Positions 7,376-12,948 of a stretch of 12,948 bases of DNA are shown here, one piece after another; the first letter of the stretch is position 1, and each line of letters opens with the position of its first letter. The position numbers were made by a program, and so were the translations under genes. Below the pieces are notes generated by a model that ran no database searches, was not told where the DNA came from, and saw only the letters and a program-made list of their open reading frames with translations. This DNA is from an uncultured Bacteroidales bacterium (GTDB lineage Bacteria > Bacteroidota > Bacteroidia > Bacteroidales > UBA932): positions 1-12,948 of the forward strand of contig CAJOJC010000072.1 in NCBI GenBank assembly GCA_905234775.1, read 5' to 3'.

Positions 7376-8509
7376 TTATGCTTTTGCAATTTTGTTCCTT
7401 TTGCCGGTATGGACCGAGGTGACGCAGTAGTCGATGAGCGGGGCGAAGGTATTGCCCAGCAGAATCGCGAGCATCATGCCCTCGGCGTAGCCGGGGTTAA
7501 AGAGCCTGATGATAACGCAGAGCGCACCAACCAGGAAACCGTAGATCCACTTTCCGGGCTCGGTCTGGGCCGAGGTGACGGGGTCAGTGGCCATGAAGAC
7601 GGCGCCGAAGGCAAAGCCGCCCATCACGAGGTGATAGAAGCAGGGGATATCCGACAGGCCTGCGAGGTTTGCGAGGCCGGCTACGCAGAGCAGACCGAGA
7701 ATCTCGCTGACCATGATCTTCCAGCTGGCGACGCCCGTCCAAAGGAGGATTGCTGCGCCGAGCAGGATCGCGATTACCGAGGTCTCACCCACGGAGCCCG
7801 GGATACCGCCCCAGAACATGGTCCAGAAGTCTGTTCCGTACTGGACGCCCGCGTTCACGAGGCCGTCCATTCCGCCGTCTGCCGTAAGGGCGAGCGGGGT
7901 AGCGCCGGAGAAGCCGTCGACCGTCTCCGCGCCCCTGAGGCTGATCCAGGTCTCGGATCCAGACATCTTGCTCGGATAGGAGAAGAAGAGGAAAGCGCGG
8001 GTGAGGAGAGCGGGGTTCCAGATATTCATTCCGGTTCCGCCGAAGACTTCCTTGCCGAAGATGACCGCGAAAGCGACTGCGACCGCGAGCATCCACAGAG
8101 GAACGTCTACCGGGACGATCAGAGGGATGAAGAAACCGGACACGAGGTAGCCCTCGTTGACCTCTTCGCCCCTGATCTGGGACGATGCGAACTCGATCGC
8201 GAGACCTACGAGGTAGGAGACCACGAACAGAGGGAGCACCTTCCAGAAGCCGAACCAGAACTCCTGCCAGATGTTCATATCAAGGCCGGTAGCCAGCGAG
8301 TGCTGGAAACCGACGTTCCACATGCCGAAGATTGCGGCGGGGACCGCGGCGATCACGGCAATGATCATAATGCGTTTGAGATCGACCGCATCACGGACAT
8401 GGGCGCCTTTCTTCGCCACCGTTCCGGGAACTGCGAGGAATGTCTCAAAAGCATCGACCGTTGAGTGCAGCCAGTAGAGTTTGCCGCCTTTTTCAAAAAT
8501 CTTGTTCAT
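7376..8509 (-). CDS. nqrB: Na+-translocating NADH:quinone reductase subunit B (covalent FMN, riboflavin/quinone site)
   Basis: 377 residues with about ten hydrophobic segments; this is the largest membrane subunit and the main Na+ channel. 'RDAVDLKRIMIIAVIAAVPA' begins the first helix. 'NEGYLVSGFFIPLIVPVDVPLW' and 'FGKEVFGGTGMNIWNPALLTRA' are strongly conserved. 'VDGFSGATPLA' (about 198-206) is the flavinylation motif, with FMN expected on T204. 'ATDPVTSAQTEPGKWIYG' and 'NPGYAEGMMLAILLGNTFAPLID' mark the C-terminal part. Length is somewhat below the Vibrio protein (about 415), mainly at the N-terminus, as is common in Bacteroidetes. The start is 4 bp after the nqrA stop. Confidence 0.97.
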   Translation of the reverse strand: MNKIFEKGGKLYWLHSTVDAFETFLAVPGTVAKKGAHVRDAVDLKRIMIIAVIAAVPAAIFGMWNVGFQHSLATGLDMNIWQEFWFGFWKVLPLFVVSYLVGLAIEFASSQIRGEEVNEGYLVSGFFIPLIVPVDVPLWMLAVAVAFAVIFGKEVFGGTGMNIWNPALLTRAFLFFSYPSKMSGSETWISLRGAETVDGFSGATPLALTADGGMDGLVNAGVQYGTDFWTMFWGGIPGSVGETSVIAILLGAAILLWTGVASWKIMVSEILGLLCVAGLANLAGLSDIPCFYHLVMGGFAFGAVFMATDPVTSAQTEPGKWIYGFLVGALCVIIRLFNPGYAEGMMLAILLGNTFAPLIDYCVTSVHTGKRNKIAKA

Positions 8510-8513
8510 ACTT

Positions 8514-9866
8514 TTAAGCCATTTCTTTAAGCATCAGGTCGATACCCTTTGCGATTATATCCTGAATGTAGTTCTTCGAAGGATCCACGAACTCGCAGAC
8601 TGCGAGATCCTCGGGGAGCACTTCGTAGATACCGAACTTCTCCATCTTCTCGATATCGCCGGCAAGGCAGGCCTTGACGAGATACAGAGGGTAGATATCC
8701 ATCGGGAGAACTTTGGAGTAGTAGGCGTCGTTCATAACGAACGCGCGCGGACCGCCGTGGAGGTTGGTATCCATGTCGTACTTTCTCCAGGGAGTAAGCC
8801 AGCTGAAGTAGCAGTGGTCTGTGCTGTACTGCTTCACTCGGAGCGGCATAGCCCATCCGAACGGCTCCTTCTCGGTTCCTTCCTTGATGAGGGTGACGGT
8901 GTTGTCGAAATATCCCAGATAGCCTTCGACTCCTACTGTTTTACCGCTGAGGACGTCTCCGCTGACTACGCGGACGATGTCTTCGTTAGTGCTGTAGAAG
9001 GGTTTGAGCTCGGTCATGGGAGTACCGGGGAGGGCATTTACATAGGCCGGCTGAATAGCCATAGGGCCGCTGACTGCCACCATCCTGCGGACATCGTACT
9101 TACCCTTAGTGAAGAGTTTGCCGACCGCTGCAAGGCCCTGAAGGGAGATGGTCCATATGGTTTCTTCCTTCTTTATGGGGCTTATGTGGCTGATCTGAAC
9201 GCCTACGTTTCCGGCAGGGCACTTTCCCTCGAAGAAATGCTTTACGGCATTGAGCCTGGCGAGAGGAGAGTTTGCGTAAGTCTTTGCATTGAAACTTACG
9301 TGGACCTCGGCGATCTTGCTCAGGGCGTCGATACCGGCCTGAATAGCCGCGATCTCGCCTTCGAAGGCGAAGTCAGTATCTGCTGCTCCGGGGGTAGTGT
9401 TGAAGGCCGACACGAAGATGGCTTTCGGGGCGGCGGCGGGATCTGCGAGGATACCGTAGGGGCGCTGGACGAGCCAGGGCCACAGTCCGCTTCCGAGAAG
9501 CGCCTTCTTGACGTCTTCAGCCTCGAGCTGGGCGACGCTCTTTACACCGAAGTCTGCATACTTCTGGTCGGGATCGGTTTGGATCAGTACTGCGAGAAGC
9601 TTTCTCTTCTCGCCCCTGACAACCGCCTTCACCGTACCGCTGGCGGGGGAGGTGATTAGGATGTCAGGGTTTTTCTTGTCTGAGAAGACGGGGGAGCCGG
9701 CGAGGACCGTATCTCCTTCTTTTACGAGCAGGCGCGGCAGCAGACCTTTGAAGTCTCCGGGCTGGACAGCCACCACCTCACTCAGCAATGTCTTGCTCAG
9801 GCGTTTCTCGGCGCATCCCGTGATGGGGAGGTCGAGACCCTTTTTCAAAACGATTGTTTTGGACAT
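8514..9866 (-). CDS. nqrA: Na+-translocating NADH:quinone reductase subunit A
   Basis: 450 residues, the normal NqrA length, with no membrane helix; it is the peripheral cytoplasmic subunit that caps NqrB. It opens with 'IVLKKGLDLPITGCAEKRL' and 'VAVQPGDFKGLLPRLLVKEGDTV', the family's biotinyl/lipoyl-like N-terminal fold, followed by 'GTVKAVVRGEKRKLLAVLIQ'. Later features are 'LLGSGLWPWLVQRPYGILADP' split around 165-185, 'ISLQGLAAVGKLFTKGKY' and 'ALPGTPMTELKP'. NqrA is first in the operon, so transcription should begin in the 74-bp gap before 9940. The start ATG at 9866 gives the conserved N-terminus directly and is not in doubt. Confidence 0.97.
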   Translation of the reverse strand: MSKTIVLKKGLDLPITGCAEKRLSKTLLSEVVAVQPGDFKGLLPRLLVKEGDTVLAGSPVFSDKKNPDILITSPASGTVKAVVRGEKRKLLAVLIQTDPDQKYADFGVKSVAQLEAEDVKKALLGSGLWPWLVQRPYGILADPAAAPKAIFVSAFNTTPGAADTDFAFEGEIAAIQAGIDALSKIAEVHVSFNAKTYANSPLARLNAVKHFFEGKCPAGNVGVQISHISPIKKEETIWTISLQGLAAVGKLFTKGKYDVRRMVAVSGPMAIQPAYVNALPGTPMTELKPFYSTNEDIVRVVSGDVLSGKTVGVEGYLGYFDNTVTLIKEGTEKEPFGWAMPLRVKQYSTDHCYFSWLTPWRKYDMDTNLHGGPRAFVMNDAYYSKVLPMDIYPLYLVKACLAGDIEKMEKFGIYEVLPEDLAVCEFVDPSKNYIQDIIAKGIDLMLKEMA

Positions 9867-9940
9867 TGTAGATATAGTTTGAATTGAATTTCAAATCGAC
9901 CCACGAAGATACGGAAAAAATCCGTATTTTCGTGGGTAAT
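9867..9940. promoter_or_regulatory. Divergent control region between nqrA and the helicase gene
   Basis: These 74 bp must hold or overlap the promoters of both divergent genes. On the minus strand TCGATTTG (9892-9899) is one mismatch from the Bacteroidetes -7 box TAnnTTTG and lies about 25 nt before the nqrA ATG. On the plus strand ATAGTTTG (9874-9881) resembles a -7 box poorly. A small inverted repeat TTTGAA/TTCAAA (9878-9883 and 9890-9895) overlaps both and could be an operator. No clear -33 element is seen for either gene, so the promoter calls are weak, although the location is forced by gene order. Confidence 0.4.
9901..9935. repeat. Near-perfect inverted repeat with 15-bp arms in the nqrA-helicase gap
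   Basis: The left arm CCACGAAGATACGGA (9901-9915) and the right arm TCCGTATTTTCGTGG (9921-9935) pair along all 15 positions across a 5-nt A loop; the single non-Watson-Crick position is a G-U pair in plus-strand RNA and a C-A mismatch in minus-strand RNA. It ends 5 nt before the helicase ATG (9941), so it would form a strong 5' leader hairpin in that transcript. An alternative TTG start at 9884 would place it inside coding sequence. As DNA it could also be a protein-binding palindrome upstream of nqrA. Confidence 0.8.
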
Positions 9941-12331
9941 ATGGAAAACAATGTGAGCGTGATTTTGGAGGGACTCAACCCCGCGCAGAAAGACGCGGTC
10001 CAGGCCGTTGAGGGTCCTGTCCTCATAGTAGCCGGCGCAGGCTCCGGAAAGACAAGAGTATTGACGAGCAGGGTAGCTTACCTGCTCGCCTCCGGCGTCG
10101 ACCCTTCACGGATCCTGGCCTTGACTTTTACGAAGAAAGCCGCCGGCGAGATGAAGGAGCGCATCGCCCTGATGGTAGGGGAGAAGCGCGCCCGCAGAGT
10201 AGTGATGGGAACCTTCCATTCCGTGTTCGTCCGCTTCTTGAGAAAGTACGCCGCATCTCTGGGCTATCCCGAACAGTTCACTATCTACGATACTTCCGAT
10301 TCTACTTCCGCAATCAAGGTCTGCCTTAAGGAGCTGAAACTGGACCAGGACAAGTATTATAAGCCTAAGGACGTCCTCGCCAGGATCTCAAACGCGAAGA
10401 ACAATCTCGTAACCTGGGATCGCTATTCCGCTCGTGAAGACCTGATTGCCGCAGACCGCCGCGCCCAGCGCGGCAGGATGGCTGAGCTCTACAAGCTCTA
10501 CCAGCAGAAACTGAAAGCCTCGGGAGTGATGGACTTCGACGATATCCTCGTAAATATGAATATCCTTCTCAGGGATAATCAGGAAGCCCTCCAGGATCTC
10601 TCGTCCAGCTTCTACTATATAATGGTAGACGAGTATCAGGATACTAACTTCTCGCAATATGTGATCCTGAAAAGGCTTGCGATGATTTATCGCAATATCT
10701 GTGTCGTCGGAGATGATTCGCAGTCTATCTACGCCTTCCGCGGAGCCAAGATTGAGAATATCCTCAATTTCAAGAAAGATTATCCCGACTGTAAGATAGT
10801 CCGCCTCGAGCAGAACTACCGTTCAACTAAAACTATAGTCGAGGCAGCAAACAGCGTCATCGCCCACAACGAAGGCCGCATCCCTAAAGAGTGTTTCTCT
10901 GAAGGAGCGAAAGGCGAGAAGATCCGTGTCCTCGATTGTATGACAGACGCCGAAGAGTCGGCGATGGTAGTTCAGGAAATCGTGAACCGTATCCATACGG
11001 CGGGCGTTCAGTACCGCGATTTCGCCATCCTTTATAGAACTAACGCCCAGTCGCGTTCGCTGGAAGAGACTCTCAGGCGCCGCAATATACCTTATATGAT
11101 ATATTCCGGCAATTCGTTCTTCGATCGCGCCGAGGTGAAGGACCTGATGGCCTATTTCAAACTGGCAGTCAATCCCTCGGACGATGAAGCTTTCAAGAGG
11201 GCGGTTAACAAACCAGCCAGGGGAATAGGGGATACTACTGTTTCATCTTTGGAGTCGTTTGCCCGCCAGAAAGGGATCTGCCTATTCAAGGCCGTCTATT
11301 CAGAGGAACTGCTGAGCGTTCTTCGCGAGGCAGTAGTCGCTAAACTTCGCGCCTTCTGCGGGATGATAGACAAATTCGCAGTCTCGGCAGCGAAGGAGGA
11401 CGCAGCTGAGCTGGCGAAGCGCATCGCCGACGAATCCGGCATCTATCCTTTCTACAAGGCAGATACAAGCGTCGAAGGTATGTCCCGCACCGCCAATGTC
11501 GAGGAACTCGTCAATTCGGTAGCCGTATACGTCAATGAGCTGGTCGAGGAGGCGGAAAACAACGGCGACGAGGCGCCTGTTGTTACCCTCGGCGATTATC
11601 TGGAAAATGTTTCGCTGCTCTCAAACGTAGATACTCCTACCGAAGAAGACGATACGAATAGGGTGGCGCTTATGACCGTTCACTCCGCAAAGGGCCTTGA
11701 GTTCCCATATGTTATGATAGTGGGCCTCGAGGAAAATCTGTTCCCTTCGTCTAATATGGTTTTCAGCGCCCAGGATCTGGAAGAGGAAAGGCGTCTGTTC
11801 TATGTCGCTCTTACCCGCGCGAAAAAAGACGTCATTCTTGCCTATGCCCATGACCGCTTCCGTAACGGCCGCCACGAACAGAACTCGATCTCCCGCTTCA
11901 TCCGCGAAATCGATCCCCAGTATCTCGAAAAGCCCCTCGACGAGGAAGACGACTTCAGTTTCGCGCCCCGCAGCGGCTTTGGCGGCTTCGGCTCGCGCTT
12001 CGGATTGGGTGGCGGCTCGCGCTTCGGCTCACCAAGACCCCCGATCACGTCGGGGGTGACAAAGAAGTCATTGCCGGCCACGACCGGCAATCCTACCCCG
12101 GTTCGCACACCTCAGCCCTCGAAGCCCGAAGTTCAGTACGCCGACTTCGAGCCTGTCCATATGACCGAACTCTATGAGGGCGAGCGCATCGAACACAATC
12201 GCTTTGGTCCCGGAAAGATCCTTTCTATCACCGGCGTCGTTCCCGAGCTCAAAGCCGAGGTCGAATTCGACCACTACGGCCGAAAAACTCTCCTACTGAA
12301 ATACGCTAAAATGCGCCCTGAACAGAAGTAG
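9941..12331 (+). CDS. PcrA/UvrD-type superfamily 1 ATP-dependent DNA helicase
   Basis: A 3'-5' SF1A helicase acting in repair and in removing obstacles to replication. 796 residues from the ATG at 9941, chosen over an in-frame TTG at 9884 because 'LEGLNPAQKDAV' should lie near the N-terminus. Motifs in order: Q-motif NPAQ (13-16), Walker A 'AGAGSGKT' (31-38), 'ALTFTKKAAGEM' (Ia), 'FHSVFVRFLR', 'VDEYQDTN' (II), 'VGDDSQSIYAFRGA' (III), 'LEQNYRST' (IV), 'ALMTVHSAKGLEFPYVMIVGLEE' split around motif V, and 'ERRLFYVALTRAKKDV' (VI). The C-terminal 'GERIEHNRFGPGKILSI' is the PcrA-type Tudor-like RNA-polymerase-binding segment. Between motif VI and that domain is a Gly/Phe/Arg-rich linker (about 680-700) followed by about 19 residues encoded by two palindromes (12037-12091). 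It is divergent from nqrA. PcrA and UvrD cannot be told apart reliably here, so I give no symbol. Confidence 0.95.
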   Translation: MENNVSVILEGLNPAQKDAVQAVEGPVLIVAGAGSGKTRVLTSRVAYLLASGVDPSRILALTFTKKAAGEMKERIALMVGEKRARRVVMGTFHSVFVRFLRKYAASLGYPEQFTIYDTSDSTSAIKVCLKELKLDQDKYYKPKDVLARISNAKNNLVTWDRYSAREDLIAADRRAQRGRMAELYKLYQQKLKASGVMDFDDILVNMNILLRDNQEALQDLSSSFYYIMVDEYQDTNFSQYVILKRLAMIYRNICVVGDDSQSIYAFRGAKIENILNFKKDYPDCKIVRLEQNYRSTKTIVEAANSVIAHNEGRIPKECFSEGAKGEKIRVLDCMTDAEESAMVVQEIVNRIHTAGVQYRDFAILYRTNAQSRSLEETLRRRNIPYMIYSGNSFFDRAEVKDLMAYFKLAVNPSDDEAFKRAVNKPARGIGDTTVSSLESFARQKGICLFKAVYSEELLSVLREAVVAKLRAFCGMIDKFAVSAAKEDAAELAKRIADESGIYPFYKADTSVEGMSRTANVEELVNSVAVYVNELVEEAENNGDEAPVVTLGDYLENVSLLSNVDTPTEEDDTNRVALMTVHSAKGLEFPYVMIVGLEENLFPSSNMVFSAQDLEEERRLFYVALTRAKKDVILAYAHDRFRNGRHEQNSISRFIREIDPQYLEKPLDEEDDFSFAPRSGFGGFGSRFGLGGGSRFGSPRPPITSGVTKKSLPATTGNPTPVRTPQPSKPEVQYADFEPVHMTELYEGERIEHNRFGPGKILSITGVVPELKAEVEFDHYGRKTLLLKYAKMRPEQK
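12037..12091 (+). repeat. Tandem REP-like palindromes within the helicase coding sequence
   Basis: Two hairpins stand back to back. The first pairs ACCCCCGA (12037-12044) with TCGGGGGT (12050-12057) over a 5-nt loop. The second pairs ATTGCCGG (12070-12077) with CCGGCAAT (12084-12091) over a 6-nt loop. From memory, the layout resembles intergenic palindromic repeats of the type 'CCCCGATCAAGTCGGGGATGAC' and 'GTCATTGCCGG...CCGGCAATC' seen in several bacterial phyla. They are read in frame as about residues 699-717, in a linker rich in Gly and Pro, so the helicase stays intact. Confidence 0.7.
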
Positions 12332-12382
12332 CGCTACGCAAACTCTGCTTTTTGCGGAAGATCCCGGTCAATTCGGTCCCTT

Positions 12383-12476
12383 AGCGTGGCTACCGCCCGT
12401 GTGTTGAAGGGTGATATCCACGTTTTGGGCCTTTTTCGCTCCCATCACCCCTTTCGCAGGGGGTGATAGCCACGCT
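12383..12476. repeat. Nested inverted repeats with alternative pairing partners
   Basis: AGCGTGGCTA (12383-12392) pairs perfectly with TAGCCACGCT (12467-12476). Inside, ATCACCCC (12444-12451) pairs with GGGGTGAT (12460-12467), and its ATCACCC part can instead pair with GGGTGAT at 12409-12415. GGGTGATATCCACG (12409-12422) is also an imperfect direct copy of GGGTGATAGCCACG (12461-12474). The arrangement allows two competing folds. Confidence 0.65.
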
Positions 12477-12583
12477 CAAGACCTCAATACTCCAATGTCC
12501 AACCCTCGATCGCGCCACGCCGAGCGTTAGAGACCGCCCGCTCCTGACGATTATCAAGTCGCGAGCGGGAGTGTCCGCCAGGT

Positions 12584-12648
12584 ACGATTTTGTCGAAGTT
12601 CGTCCCTGAGGCCTCGAGCGGCCTCTTTTAACCCTTCGAAAAAATCGT
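12584..12648. repeat. 15-bp-arm inverted repeat enclosing a smaller hairpin
   Basis: ACGATTTTGTCGAAG (12584-12598) and CTTCGAAAAAATCGT (12634-12648) match as inverted repeats at 14 of 15 positions. Between them lies the GAGGCC/GGCCTC hairpin. Together they could form one long stem of about 65 nt with an internal hairpin. Confidence 0.65.
12608..12629 (+). terminator. Possible intrinsic terminator downstream of the helicase
   Basis: GAGGCC (12608-12613) pairs with GGCCTC (12620-12625) over a 6-nt loop and is followed on the plus strand by TTTT. The stem is short and the T-run only four bases, and it lies almost 280 bp beyond the helicase stop, so it is a weak candidate. No better terminator is seen closer to the gene. 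Confidence 0.35.
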
Positions 12649-12734
12649 CCCCGACTTTTTAGCCCGCGCGGGCTCGGCGTTTCGGCAAACAATAAGGTCC
12701 AACCCCTCGCGACAACATCCCTGCCGGGGGCTAA

Positions 12735-12778
12735 CGAATATATATTCGAACGTGAGGGAAAGCGCGAATGCTTCGCGC
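12735..12778. repeat. Two adjacent palindromes
   Basis: CGAATATATATTCG (12735-12748) is a perfect 14-bp palindrome. GCGCGAA (12762-12768) and TTCGCGC (12772-12778) form a 7-bp hairpin with a 3-nt loop. They lie 13 bp apart and may be protein-binding sites or parts of a repeat element. Confidence 0.5.
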
Positions 12779-12815
12779 CGTTGGGTGGATATCCCTGTAT
12801 TACAGAGAGTTGTTT

Positions 12816-12869
12816 AAATCAAACTCCGAATATTTCCGACTTTGATTTGCATAATTATCTGTAAATCAA
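12816..12869. repeat. Three-armed AT-rich repeat with mutually exclusive hairpins
   Basis: TTTGATTT (12841-12848) can pair with AAATCAAA upstream (12816-12823, 8 of 8) or, as TTGATTT, with AAATCAA downstream (12863-12869, 7 of 7). Such a middle arm with two partners is the simplest layout for a switch between two folds, although AT-rich sequence can do this by chance. Confidence 0.45.
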
Positions 12870-12948
12870 TGAGTTCCACCTGACGGCTACATAAATAATT
12901 ATGAGAAGGAGGCGAGCGAAGCCGATGTGAGGAAGGCCGCAGGGGGAT

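Larger units (their letters stand above)
12332..12948. other. Gene-free region rich in inverted repeats
   Basis: About 617 bp after the helicase stop with no convincing protein gene. It contains a palindrome over the stop codon (GTAGCGCTAC, 12328-12337), a weak hairpin CGCAAA/TTTGCG (12337-12356), the nested repeats listed separately, a CCCGCTC/GAGCGGG stem (12537-12543 with 12563-12569) and the 14-bp palindrome AGCCCGCGCGGGCT (12661-12674). The last 130 bases are AT-rich and then turn purine-rich. No tRNA, rRNA, tmRNA or RNase P signature was recognised on either strand. The density of pairing arms suggests a structured RNA or a cluster of palindromic repeat elements. Confidence 0.6.

Noticed and set aside
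7409..9659. Long open frames on the plus strand opposite nqrB (351 codons) and nqrA (392 codons)
   Set aside because: They are antisense to two unmistakable, conserved genes and read as low-quality protein rich in Asp, Glu, Arg and His; codon bias in the real genes explains the lack of stops.
12339..12356. Terminator directly after the helicase stop
   Set aside because: The CGCAAA/TTTGCG hairpin is short and is followed by GAAGATCC, with no T-run on the plus strand.
12390..12692. A 100-codon minus-strand frame in the tail region
   Set aside because: It has Arg/Gly-rich composition, no recognisable domain, and runs across several inverted repeats, so non-coding sequence is the better explanation.
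12332..12948. Possible RNase P RNA, tmRNA or SRP RNA gene
   Set aside because: I looked for the conserved RNase P core, the tmRNA ends with their tRNA-like TTCGA arm and CCA, and the SRP domain on both strands and did not find them.

Overview
This window looks like a chromosomal segment of a Bacteroidetes bacterium, most likely a gut-type member of Bacteroidales with moderately high GC. Three things point there: a complete nqrABCDEF operon in the Bacteroidetes arrangement, a FimB/Mfa2-like fimbrillin-type lipoprotein, and a promoter matching the Bacteroidetes -7 consensus TAnnTTTG (3279-3286, minus strand). The assignment is inferred from gene content, not from a marker gene.

Layout. (i) 1-3255, minus strand: a compact three-gene unit of an opine/octopine dehydrogenase-family protein, a LicC-like sugar/choline-phosphate nucleotidyltransferase and a YtcJ-like amidohydrolase that runs off the left edge. 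Both junctions are 4-bp ATGA overlaps, so the three are probably translationally coupled and serve one pathway. I cannot name its product. (ii) 3312-9866, minus strand: the Na+-translocating NADH:quinone reductase operon in the order nqrA-B-C-D-E-F, followed directly by a lipoprotein gene whose ATG shares a base with the nqrF stop codon. (iii) 9867-9940: a short divergent intergenic region holding a near-perfect 15-bp-arm inverted repeat. (iv) 9941-12331, plus strand: a PcrA/UvrD-type superfamily 1 DNA helicase with an unusual C-terminal linker that contains two back-to-back palindromes resembling a REP-type repeat inserted in frame. (v) 12332-12948: about 617 bp with no convincing gene but an unusual density of inverted repeats and one terminator-like hairpin.

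How the genes work together. NqrF oxidises NADH and passes electrons through FAD, the 2Fe-2S centre, and the covalent FMNs of NqrC and NqrB to quinone, while the membrane subunits B, D and E pump Na+. The trailing lipoprotein has no obvious link to that job. The helicase is divergent and unrelated in function, although it shares the short control region with nqrA.

Most notable points. The nqrD-nqrE and nqrE-nqrF junctions look damaged or non-canonical: the conserved NqrE N-terminus is encoded but has no ATG/GTG/TTG, NqrE runs 33 residues past its usual end into nqrF, and nqrF has no start codon at the usual distance. A palindromic repeat appears to be translated inside the helicase. The opine dehydrogenase / nucleotidyltransferase / amidohydrolase unit is the best candidate here for an undescribed metabolic pathway.
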